From positions 1 to 64,000 of the forward strand of contig ADNK01000785.1 of the NCBI GenBank assembly GCA_000320545.1: a stretch of DNA of 64,000 bases, in the 5' to 3' direction. A program made the translations under genes and the position numbers. The DNA is from Bigelowiella natans CCMP2755 (lineage: Eukaryota > Cercozoa > Chlorarachniophyceae). The notes beneath the pieces are model-generated. The model was not told the origin of the DNA. It was given only the letters and a program-made list of their open reading frames with translations, and did no database searches. Shown here one piece after another: positions 26,252-36,857 of the stretch. The first letter of the stretch is position 1. Every line of letters starts with the position of its first letter.

Positions 26252-26585
26252 AATGGCGATAATGTTTGATGAAAATGATGTCGACGACGACGATGATAAT
26301 GAGAATAATGATAATGGCTATGGCTATGACTATGACGACGACGATGACGATGACGACTTTAATAATGATGATCTTAATGATAATGATGATCTTAATGATA
26401 ATGATGACGATAAAGATGATGATGATGATGATAATGATAATGATGATAATGATTATGACGATGACGATGAGCACCATGACCTGGGATAAACCATTGTTTG
26501 GCACAGGCCCTGCTAGAAGTTTCCCCTCGACAACCCACGACGTCGAGGAGGGAATTTCTTTCTCTTTCTCTTTTTTCTCTGCCAT
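25333..26585 (-). CDS. Protein-tyrosine-phosphatase-like protein, HCX5R type
   Basis: Three exons (26481-26585, 25894-26002, 25333-25724) sum to 606 nt, giving 201 aa. The N terminus MAEKKEKEKEIPSS leads into SWVVEGKLLAGPVP, the usual opening of small paladin-like or bacterial-type PTPs. The P-loop is HCLGGYGRTG (Cys nucleophile and invariant Arg present) in exon 3, followed by an Arg-rich PE motif helix (RKRKRFPESEEQLAVV). The expected reaction is dephosphorylation of phospho-tyrosine or a related phosphate ester; the substrate cannot be told. Exon 3 is joined through an acceptor TTTGTGAG at 25725, which keeps the frame (DARKVFAYRFVHMW). Both introns are almost entirely microsatellite. Confidence 0.88.
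25725..25893. repeat. CA- and CT-rich intron of the phosphatase gene
   Basis: The 169-bp intron is CA-rich on the plus strand, with a (CT)n block of about 36 bases near 25818-25858. On the coding strand it is therefore GA/TG-rich, unlike the pyrimidine-rich 3' ends of most introns here. Confidence 0.85.
26003..26480. repeat. Giant GAT/GAC trinucleotide intron
   Basis: Nearly the whole 478-bp intron between exons 1 and 2 of the phosphatase gene is built from GAT, GAC and AAT-type triplets. It includes (GAT)n near 26118-26150 and (GAC)n near 26217-26250. Long spurious open frames arise in every register. Confidence 0.9.
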
Positions 26586-27541
26586 TCACATACACACACA
26601 CACACACACATGTGCACTTAGAAGACAGAAACGCATGTTCACAGGCGTGTTCACGGACGCATGCAAACACACACACCCATGGGCTGGCGGGAAGAGGGAA
26701 TGTGAAAAAGCAAAGCTTTGTCGCAGAAAGAAAACCGCCTTCGTTTTGATTCCAGGGACGATTTGAGGAGATCTACGAGTATCATCGAATCCATTCGAAC
26801 AAAGGAATCTCCTAGATCTTGTCAATCTCCATGGATCTTGACGCCCGAGAGTGACCATGCTAGCATGGCTGTCGAATCTTGAATCGCACGCTGCCTTGGA
26901 TCGCCGATGCTGGTCATGCTCTGCAATGCTGCTTTCAGCGACACACACTGAGCGAACACTTCTGGACTTGTGCACAATGCCTGGAACGTGCTCAGTGACA
27001 CCACCGTGGCGTGATGCTTCAGTCCAGCAGCATTGCTGAGCCAACGAACAGTGATGCTCAGCAATGCGGCATTGTGGCATCACTGAGCCAGTGTTGCAGT
27101 GTCCAATTGTTGGTGACACTGCAGTTTTGCGGCAGCACAATTGCGAAGTGTCACTTCTGGCTTGCAAGAAGGAAGGCAAAAAATCGGACGTTTTGGGTTT
27201 CACGAAGCATCTCAATGCTGGAATGTGGTGCCACAGCGTTGATCGCAAGAAATGCTGTCCTCAAAAAATTCGATCGTGAAACAGAATTGCACAGTGCTTG
27301 TGTGTTGCACAGTGCCAAAGTGCGAGCTCTGGAGCTGGAGTGTTGCGCGCGGTGCTGTCTAGCTCTGGAGCTGTGTGCGCAAGCACACACACACACATCG
27401 TGCACACAATGAACACGTGTGCATGCCCGCGCGCACTCCCCCCCTCTCAGCCTTGCCCCTTGCCACTGCTATAGCCAAACCTCATCAATCACCCCCTTGC
27501 TAGCTTGCCCCCCCTAGCCCCCCCCAAATTTGCTCCTACAG
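26586..27541. other. Divergent spacer rich in GCAATGC/TTGCAC words
   Basis: This lies between the phosphatase start and the first visible DUF2358 exon. From about 26830 to 27400 short words such as GCAATGC, TGCACA and CACTGA recur irregularly. Similar texture appears at 52850-53490 and 59215-59560 flanking the Ty3 element. C-rich sequence at 27430-27530 precedes the DUF2358 exon. Upstream exons of that gene, including any transit peptide, should lie here but I could not identify them. Confidence 0.5.
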
Positions 27542-28174
27542 AGAAACTACTACGTCACGGGCAAGCTTTCGCGGCGGATATACGCCGATAATTGCTATTT
27601 TGACTCTCCTATTCCTGACACCCCAGTCACAGGGTTACAGAAATACGTCGACGCGATTTCGCATCTTTTTTACCACAAAACTTCCAAAGTCCAGCTTCTC
27701 GACATCAAGGTCTCGAGTTCTCCCCCTCTCCTATGCTCCCCCCCCCCCCCCCCTTCCCCGTCGCCTGCTACACAAATCAACAGGATGCAATATGCATCAG
27801 CGATTATGCTTCTTTTACGCACAGGTTCTTGATGATAGGAGAATTGCTGCGAAATGGAGGTCGGTCGTTTTGTATCCCCCCCCCCCCCACCCCCCCCTCC
27901 CCTCCCCGTGAAGGCCCCTGTATAGTCGCCCTCTCGTCGCATATGCACTCATGAGATTACTTGTCGCTTTCGCAGGTTAGAAGGGACGCTCATGCTACCG
28001 TGGCGGCCAAAGTTTAAGGTGGAATAGCAACATTCCAAAGAAGATAACCGGCATTTACTATTGCGTCGTCGTTGTTGTTGCTTACTCCCCACCCCGCTGC
28101 TCCCCCCTCCCATAAAGGCCTACACAGGATGCACCCTGTACACGTTGGACGAAAGGGGGCTCGTGGCTTGGTAG
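27542..28174 (+). CDS. DUF2358 family protein, 5' end not found
   Basis: Four exons (27542-27709, 27825-27859, 27976-28018, 28118-28174) join in phase. They read RNYYVTGKLSRRIYADNCYF, TGLQKYVDAISHLF, VLDDRRIAAKWRLEGTLMLP and AYTGCTLYTLDERGLVAW. This is the SnoaL/NTF2-like fold domain of the DUF2358 family, found in cyanobacteria and plastid-bearing eukaryotes, with unknown biochemical role. The first exon follows an acceptor (CTACAG), so a 5' exon with start and perhaps a targeting peptide is missing. The frame ends TGG TAG at 28172, and the same bases also look like a donor (TTG then GTAGAT). Homologues usually continue a little further, so a 3' exon is possible. Confidence 0.75.
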
Positions 28175-28262
28175 ATGATAATTATGGCATGTTTTCTTCG
28201 ATGCCGGGTTGTTTCCCAATGAGAAACCGTGTTTAGATTTGGATGACTTCTTTCGTCAGTTT

Positions 28263-28299
<37 letters not shown>

Positions 28300-29014
28300 T
28301 ATATATATATATATATATAAATATATACATATATGATATGCCGCTGACTGCTTTGCATTTTATTTCTCTGAATCCGAAATAAAGCGAGCTGAACCCGATC
28401 CACCGCCGCACTAGCAGCTTCACCATGCAACTGCTTGCATCGCAATCTTGCACATTGCATGATTCGCGACAATGCAGTGTGTTGCTGCCATTAATTGAAT
28501 AGCACTTTTGTTATGTTAGCTAGATTGATCCAATCCACCTCACCAGCATTTGCGCATCGTAGCCAGTGGCAGATAACGCTTAGTGCTAGCTACCAGACAT
28601 GACTATGTGTGCGGCCCAGCGCAAGATAAGCTGTAATGTCGGTCATATTGTACCAAATCCATAATTTCGATGATTTTCTTCAATCGTATTGTTGTGTGCA
28701 TTTCATTTAGCTGAAAGCTTTTCCACCACTTGATGAGTAAGTAGGGATGATGATGATGATGATAATGATGATGATGATGATGATGATAGGTTCTTGATCA
28801 TCATCATCAAATTATCATCGTCCCCTTCGTCGTCTTGTCGTCGTATACTTCTTTCTCCCTCTGTGCTATCTGTCCTTCCTCCCTTCTCCCTCCCCTGATT
28901 GACTCTGCCGCAATAGGTAGTTCCTAACTGCTTGGATTTAATGGGCCTGTGACACGATAACACATACATGTATATCTCACGCTGATAAGGATTCACGTTA
29001 TATGTCGGAAGCGT

Positions 29015-29067
<53 letters not shown>

Positions 29068-29099
29068 TGATATTTTTCATATATCTAGATACGTATACT
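28175..29099. other. Convergent spacer with (TA)n blocks
   Basis: Holds (TA)n at about 28264-28325, a few CTAG/GCTAGC words near 28510-28600, (GAT)n near 28748-28786 and a (CA)n(TA)n block at about 29014-29066. A short open piece at about 28711-28738 (LKAFPPLDE then stop) could be a 3' exon of the DUF2358 gene, but the phase does not fit. Confidence 0.5.
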
Positions 29100-31724
29100 T
29101 TATACGCTACCCTGAGCAAGTTCTTCCAGGGTGGTTGATAGGCGCGTGGATCCAGATCCACGTTCATCCGGTTCCTATAATCATATGAAACATAAAGTTT
29201 CCTTTCTCGTTGGATTTCATAACATTTGTGTGTTCACCTGCTGAGACGAGTGAGGCTTCCATCCTGGAATAAACGTAAAAATAATACACAACATGAGCCT
29301 TTTTCGAATGAAAGTATTATGATGAAACCAACTCTGACGAACTCGACAAAAGAGGACTAGTACTGCTCAATGTGGCTGTCAATACCTATCAGGTAGATGA
29401 CGTGGAAGGTGGCTTCTAGGAGATCTTCTTCGTCCGTGTACAGCTCTTGATACCTTCGAGGAAAGATTGAGATTTATCAATCAGTTTATTGGGCATATAT
29501 TGAGAGATGGATCAGAGGAGCTCATACGTGGAAGCAGCTGCAATGAAAGTCTCCATGCTGGTATAGTTTCGTCGAATATGTGTTGCGTTTGTCTCGCCTA
29601 CAAAACGGCGACATGTAAGATTTAAGATGTTCGATAGTAAAGTGTCGTGATAAGTGAAAAGCGTGTTGTTGTCCGTGTTCGGAAAACATTCAGTTGGAAA
29701 TAGTATGTCCTCGATTCTTAGCGCAATCACCCATGCCTCTGAGATGCTCCATCATTGTAAACATGTCGGGATACCGCACTGTTAAGAGGTCAGAGTCTGC
29801 CGTTGGGAGATTAAACCCTGGTTGATAAATACATTGTTATCAGGGAAATGAGAACCATGACAACAGCATCAAGCATAGTTCACTACTCCCCCAACAGAGG
29901 TATTCATATATGTGTGCTGAGAAGATAATGTAACAATGATGATGGTGATGATAAGTTTGACGTTTGAGCACCTGCTGCCTGAATCAATCCTCCGATTTCA
30001 GAATCCTGTTGAAAAGGGGGTGCGCCATCGAGGTGACATCGTTGTAAATATTAAGCACGAACAGGCACTAACATTGAGACGTATGCACGCGAGCAACATG
30101 AGCCTTTCAACAAATGAAAAAGGAATATCGGTCAAAGAAATTCGTATCTACTAACTCTCACCCACCCTTACGAAAGGAGATAAGTGAGGGGCAACTCCCC
30201 CATAGCGTTCCTGTATCAAGATTGCAAAAGAAGGAAAATATTTTGGACTTGTCAACAACTTCTGAAAAACAGCAAACGCTACGATCCCTCGATCATTATC
30301 ATCAAATTCGTGCGCTCTTCTTCTCGCTCTTTCCATGTACCACCTGTTCAGCAAGTGCTAGGCAAGATCTAAGTTCCTGCAGTGTCTCGCCACCAAGCAT
30401 TGCCTAACGTGGAAAAGCTCAGTCTCCACACTCCTCCGATCATCAACTCCCAATGCACACATGAGTCCTTGGCCAATCTTGTATTTTCATCACAAGTATT
30501 ATCTGGCTATGCTCACCCCAAGGAATACGCCGTCCGGTTTTAGCACCTAAAAAAGGAAAATGCGGACAAGAAATGAGGAGTGTGGGTTTTCAGCAATGTG
30601 TATCACGACGCATTCACACGCATTCACTCACTCGATTTGCCTCCTTGAACACTGCAGGTAGATCATTACACCAGTGTAGTGACATTGAACTGAAGACCTA
30701 GGTGCATTGCATGAGAGAAAACGTGAGAAAAATACTCACACTAATGCAACACATCGTCGCTAACACAAGCGGAAAATCATGTTCTAGAATGAATGAGGTT
30801 TTCCCAGTGCCCATGTCGTATTGTGGGGGAGATATTGATTTAGACTTGGTGTGTATTAATACCACATCGAATGTGCTGTCTTCAAAGGGCAGTTTGGTCC
30901 CCTCTTCCCATACTTGGTAGGAGGTATCAACACCGTCTAGACAGCAATGGGAAAAAATGACATATGAAGCTTTGAAGTATGATCGTCGTGAAGCTCGAAA
31001 GGGGTATAACATTCACGTTACCGGGTTCATTTTTGCCAAAATCTCTCTGGAGTAGTTTCTCTGACATCTCTAGCTGATGGATTTTTGTAATTCCCTGTGG
31101 AGGAAAAGAAAAACAGAATTAAATGATTTATCGAGCTGCAACTGTTGATGTCTTATATGAGCACACTCGTAACGAACAGTTCTCCTCCCAAATATGTTGA
31201 GAATATAAACCTTGTTTTTTGCTGTGAAGTCCGTAAGGGCCTTCCTAACGTGGCCAGAAAGAGCACCAAGGTCTAGACAATTGGGAAACCTATTATTACG
31301 TATATTATACAATAATTAAGTCAGACAGACCCTCCGGCTTCTCAATGTGCATGATACTCTTCCAAGAAGAGTTACTATATTATACGCCATATTCTAATGC
31401 TGGTGGGGGAAATCTTGCTATCCATTCCATCAGTCTGCCATGCTGCAGTTGTTACTTCTTTGCCGGTGACACGTCGTTCAGCCGATCAGTAAGACGTCGA
31501 GCAACCTTCGTAGGGAGAGGATTATGGTAGATTGAACAATATTTAGGAAGCCCAATGTACTACTACTACCCAGGAGCTCCATTACTATTCCTCAAGCCCA
31601 CCCTCTCAATATCTACCTCGTCCTTAAGGTAGTCGTATTGCCCATCAGGATAGGCCAGTGTGATCCTGTCACGGTGAGCGATTTTTGCTTTGTGATCGAA
31701 TACCTCCTTCGTGTTCGAAAACAT
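29100..31724 (-). CDS. NDUFAF5: NDUFAF5-type complex I assembly factor
   Basis: NDUFAF5 is a mitochondrial class I methyltransferase-fold protein that hydroxylates an Arg of the complex I subunit NDUFS7 during early assembly. Fifteen exons, from 31617-31724 to 29100-29174, sum to 945 nt, giving 314 aa (human 345). Family segments in order: MFSNTKEVFDHKAKIAHRDR, LAYPDGQYDYLKDE, motif I FPNCLDLGALSGHVRKAL, LPFEDSTFDVVFSSMSLHW, VLKPDGVFLGAMLGGETLQE, RYPDMFTMMEHLRGMG and ATFHVIYLIGWKPHSSQQ. In motif I the usual GAGRG reads GALSG, a notable change in the cofactor-binding loop. No clear mitochondrial presequence precedes the ATG at 31724; a further 5' exon could supply one. Confidence 0.95.
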
Positions 31725-33058
31725 CGTTTCAGTGAGAAATGAAGGTAGAATTTGAAAACTTTCAAGCTAATGGCACTGTCCATATTCAGATTTGGAAAAA
31801 AAAAAGAAAATCAATTGTGCAAGCACAGGTGCACGCCTGGAATGCGATTTGATATCGACGTATCTACTGTGGAACGCAAGACGCAACACTTTGCGTGGAG
31901 CAGTTTCAGGAGATGTATTGCACACTTATGTATCTTTATACATTGGCCTGGGTCGCGAACGTAGCCTTTGATTTTGAAAGCAGGCGTCGATGTTGGGGCC
32001 ACCAAACACGCATGGCAAGTAGGGTAGAGAGATGAGGCGTCACTGAAATTCTTTGGACCATTATTTTTAGGATATTTGTGGTACAAAATGTCTCATGTCT
32101 GTTCGCCGTTCCACCTGCACGAGTATTCTCAAAAGACGCACAGTGACAATACTCTTGAATATTGCTACTTTTCATCCTTAAAACAACCTGATTCAATATT
32201 TTTTATCAAGCAGGTTTAGAGTTGATTTTCATGCCGGATATTCCTTCGATAGAACATTAGTCTAGTCTCGGAGGCAAGCTACGACAGCCACACAGCATCA
32301 ACCCAAGAAAGAGGCGACATACTATTAAGACGACATCAAAGATATTATGTCGCAGGCAAGTAACATTCGGCACCCAGAATTTGGAAAGAGAACTTTCAGA
32401 TTCATGTGGCGGCATCGGTAGCCAGAGGGCAGGAAGGTTCGTCAACCAAAACCCTATAAATGTTGTCGTAATATCAAAATGGCCTACAATTTTCTAATTA
32501 CCCTAAGCCAAGAATCGAATTGTTGAGAACTGAGCCTACAATTACCAGACAGACGCGTGAGAGAAAAGGAGAAAGAAGAGAGACTGCAGTTGCAATACCT
32601 CCCCTTCTCTAGGTAGGTAGTGGGCGTCCAAAGCCTTCCTTCTTTGGGCCTTTAAGCCCGAAGATATCGATGATGTTAACGAAGATATGTTAGATAGATT
32701 AGCTACTGCCCTCAGCGAGAAAAGGTTTACTCCCATTTACCTCCAGTGACCAAGGGGAATGGAAGGAGGTTGCAGAATGGTCTACACTGATTCTGGCGAC
32801 GTGATCTTGTGTGCATATTCAATAGTTTTCGTTGGAGTTTCTGATATTTCCGCTGTGAATTTTGTATCGTGTAAAACACTGAGAGAGTGGCATCTTATTA
32901 TGAACTTAGCCCTTCGTGAAGCGTAAAAAGTTGCCCGTGCGCCAGACGGCCATATCCATGAAGAAGGCACGAGCAGCGATAAAACCTGAGAGGTAGCAAA
33001 ATAAAACTTCACAGATTGGCATTAGAAATTCAGATAGAAAATTAACAGGTTTTGGAAG
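31725..33058. other. Divergent spacer with a candidate exon
   Basis: The 5' region shared by NDUFAF5 (-) and the UBR ligase (+). A plus-strand segment at about 32621-32724 looks coding (FKPEDIDDVNEDMLDRLATA) with AG and GT at its ends. It may be a 5' exon of the UBR gene, but I could not connect it in phase. The rest shows nothing I can support. Confidence 0.4.
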
Positions 33059-33555
33059 GATATACTCAATGCTGGGCCCCTAAATGGAACGCGGCTTCTG
33101 ACGAATGCTACAGCACAAAAGGGTAATGCATGCCAGTGCAGTTATTTAACCCTTATGTTCATTATTTTCTTTTCAATTCTAGTACAAAAGGAGGAAGTTT
33201 TGCTATATCTTCTGAGAAAGCTGCCATCGGATGCTCCGGTACACTTTTGTTAACTGATGGTGGGGGATTGGTGAGATCTTTAAGGTGGTTGATTTCATCT
33301 TTATCTCCAAACCACAGGTGACCTCTTGGCTCGACCACTTAGCCTTTGGAGATAAGCCAAGGGCTTGTAGGGCCCAGATAGTTGCAGAGTCAGGTAATAA
33401 TCAAATTGTATAGGTTGAGATGTTTCTAGTACGACAGGAAGGTGGGGAGGATGAAACGAATTTTGAAAACTATGTTGTCCCTTACTACACGCAGGAACGC
33501 AATCTGCTTGTACACATATATTCAAGACTGGAGAGCCAGGTTCCACCGCTCAGCT

Positions 33556-33647
<92 letters not shown>

Positions 33648-36600
33648 GCCATCGAATTTCCACCATATAAATACAACCCAATTTATCAGCTTACCAATGT
33701 CGAACGTGTGGAGTAGATGATACCTGTATCCAGGTTTGTCAACGATGGTGATGGTGATGATACCTAGTGCAGATTCTCACTCATTGTTTTTCCCTTTGCC
33801 ACTGTCAGTGCATGGCCTGCTTCAAGGAGTCCGATCATACTGGGCACGAGGTGATAGAAGATCTTTTGTAGACTATGAAATAATAGCACTTAACAGCAAC
33901 ACAGTGTCTTCATCCACGTTCATCATCCAATCTAACTGAAGAGCCACCACATGCATGTCCAGATCATCATGACCCGTGCTGGGGGTGGTGGATGTTGTGA
34001 CTGTGGAGATCCGTCCTCATGGGACATGGCAGGTGAGAACTAAAATACAGAACAATCCCCCTCTACTCGATTCTTTCTACGTGATCCCTAGAACCTTATT
34101 CGATTAAAAGTATGTGTCTTCTTTGCCAGGCGCGTGCAGCAAACATAATGGAAAGAAGAGAAGAGGTCCGTCCGAGCTGGCTAAAAGTCTGGCGAACAGA
34201 GCGCGACCGATAATAGGTCCGTCCATTAGGGGGGGGGGGCATGTATGATCAGTAATACTACATGTATGATCAGTAATACTACATGCCAACAATGAATCAA
34301 ATGCGCACACTCAAGCACACACATCCGCAAATGGCATTAGCAACCAACAAATGAATGCACCCTAATTTTGTGTCTTGGTCTGAAATGAGTAAACGAATGT
34401 ACGTGTGTGTGTGTGTGCGTGTGTGTGCGTGTAGATATTCGTGTGGATATTCGTGTGCATGGATGGTGGTGATAATATGTGGTATCGTATTCGGCAGATT
34501 TCTCTGTTGAGCTCTTATCACGGGCTCTCTCTGGTGTAAATCCTGACTCCAATACTGCTACTGCTTCTTCTTCTTCTTCGCATGGGAGCAGTGTTGATTC
34601 TAAGAATGATAGCGACCTTCCCTACTGTCTGGGCCATGTACACATGGTGTTCCAGGAAACCATTGCATATGATTGCAAAGAGGAGGATGAGGTTGAGGTA
34701 AGTGATAGATATGTGGTCTTCCTCAATGACGACAGTTACCATTCATTCGCTCACGTGATCAACACTCTCGACAAACTCATCTTCAACAGCCGTAGTACCC
34801 TCTTTGACGAAAGAAAGAAACGCCACTACGAAAAGAAGTCGTTCCAGATTGCGAACATGGTCAACGGTCGCGGTCGCGCCGCAATTAAGACGGTGGACTC
34901 CGAGAAGGCGGCTCAACTCTGCTTGGAGCAATTCCGCAAGGAAGGCACCCTCAACGTCAGCGTGTCAAAGATTCAGCCCTCGGACTGTATCCTGACGTTA
35001 GAGCGAGTTGCGGAGATCATTGCATGGCTCACAGAACTCTGCAACATATCGGAGCTTTTCCGAGATATCCAGTGCGAGCACCTGCTCAAGCGCTACCAAC
35101 GTAAGAAGCTGCCAGTACCCGGAGTGCATGGAATTCAGCCAGGCGACTGGATCGAGATGCACGGGTTGAAAAAGGGGCCTCAATTCAACGGAAAAGTAGC
35201 AATGGTTGATGGACCATATAGGTTATTACCAAACGAACTGAACCCTCCCCCCGAGGACAAGCGTATGCCGGTGCGCTGCTTGGAGAAACCGGGCAAATTG
35301 GTATGCCTTAAGGCGAGAAATATGAAAAAGACAACCACCGGGATTATACGGCTGACAGAATTTTTCGACTCTCTGTGGGGTATCACTAACCCGCTACAGC
35401 AACGAGGTAAAGATGCTATTAATAGCAGCTCCCTCACTCCAGATAAGCCACTGGTACAGGTGATCGGACCTGTTCCGAACGGTATTGTACTAGGCTCTTG
35501 TGATGGATACATAGTCTCGGATGGGGAATATGTGGTGTATGCGGACTTTTCAGGGTGTCCATCATCTGGGTGTTCTCCGGAACCCTTCACCTGCATCCAA
35601 CTGCAAAAGTACCGTGTTGGGCGGGTTGACAACGTCCACATCCTTTACGTCTCCGAATATTCCATTCGCGTCTCCAAGTTTGCCTCTTTGATTGGGCGGC
35701 CCCGCCCTCTAAACTGTTCCGCTGGCAATCGAGCTCAAGGCCTCCACCCCCACAGGCTATCCATGATCTTTAAGTATAACCTCAGTATCCCCCAGCAACT
35801 CCGCCCCCACATCACTCCGTGGATCTTTCGCTTGTTCCAGAATATGCACTTCAAGGGGGAGTTCACCGTCGAATTCGCAACACATTACGCCGATCTGATG
35901 GTAGAGTATAGGCACCTAGGAGGCGTGCAGTACTGCTCTAACAGCTTCCTTTCGTACGGGGTTCAAGTCCTCACGATTCCTTCCATGACGCCAAGGGTGG
36001 CCCGAGAGCACGGGCTGCTGCGAGCCATGATAGCATCAATGGCGGACATGGTAGTCGACACCATCCGCACTACTTCTAATAGCAAATCCAAAAAGCGCCC
36101 CATCAAGCAGCAATTGCACGGTAGCGCGCGCTGGTTGAATGGAGTCTCCAAGTGGGTGGACGTCTTCCCCGTCCCCATTGCATCGTCGGCCGAAGTCGTC
36201 GAGCCTCTCGGAAACCTGCTCGCCATGCTGGTGACTACCGTCCCGCACATCGAGTATGTCATTCGAAACAAAGGCGCCGGCGACCTATTCTTTACCGACA
36301 ATTGTAGCATGCTGCGACAGTGGTTTGGTTTCTTGAGCTTGATGGAGGGCATGGATCGAAACGTCCGCGAGAACAAGGCCCACCTCCTCTACGAGAACAA
36401 GACATGGAAGGTGGCATTCAGCTTCTGCCTGCGCCTAACTAGCGTGTCGTTCGAGCTCCTGCGAGCGCTTGATAAAGTTGTGGAGCAAAAATCTCTCAAC
36501 GACAAAGAGATCAGCCAGGTGATCCAAGCTTGCTTCTGGGTGCTCAACCGTCGCTACCAGAAAAACGACGACACGGATGATGACGAGAAGGGAAGAGAGA

Positions 36601-36818
36601 CTGCGGGAAAATGGGTATCGCTTGTGCTTCCTTCAAGCAGCGGACAGCAGGGAAATTGTGACAATGATGGTAAACAACAACATCATGTCTTCGTCGAGGC
36701 TGAGGTTAGTGAAGACCACCGAATATAATGGATTCTTTGATTATACCCATGTGACTGACTGATATGATGAAGAAGCGAGATCTGATCCATACACGGTGTT
36801 TGCTCCCCCCCCCCCCCC

Positions 36819-36857
<39 letters not shown>

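Noticed and set aside
25947-26585. Long minus-strand frame rich in Ile, Val, Ser and His
   Set aside because: Only its first 35 codons (MAEKKEKEKE...) are PTP exon 1, and its last ~19 codons match PTP exon 2; the long middle is the GAT/GAC intron read through. The exon joins give a clean 201-aa phosphatase.
26586-27248. 220-codon minus-strand open frame
   Set aside because: No family resemblance, Cys/His/Arg-rich composition from repeat words, and it lies in the divergent spacer.
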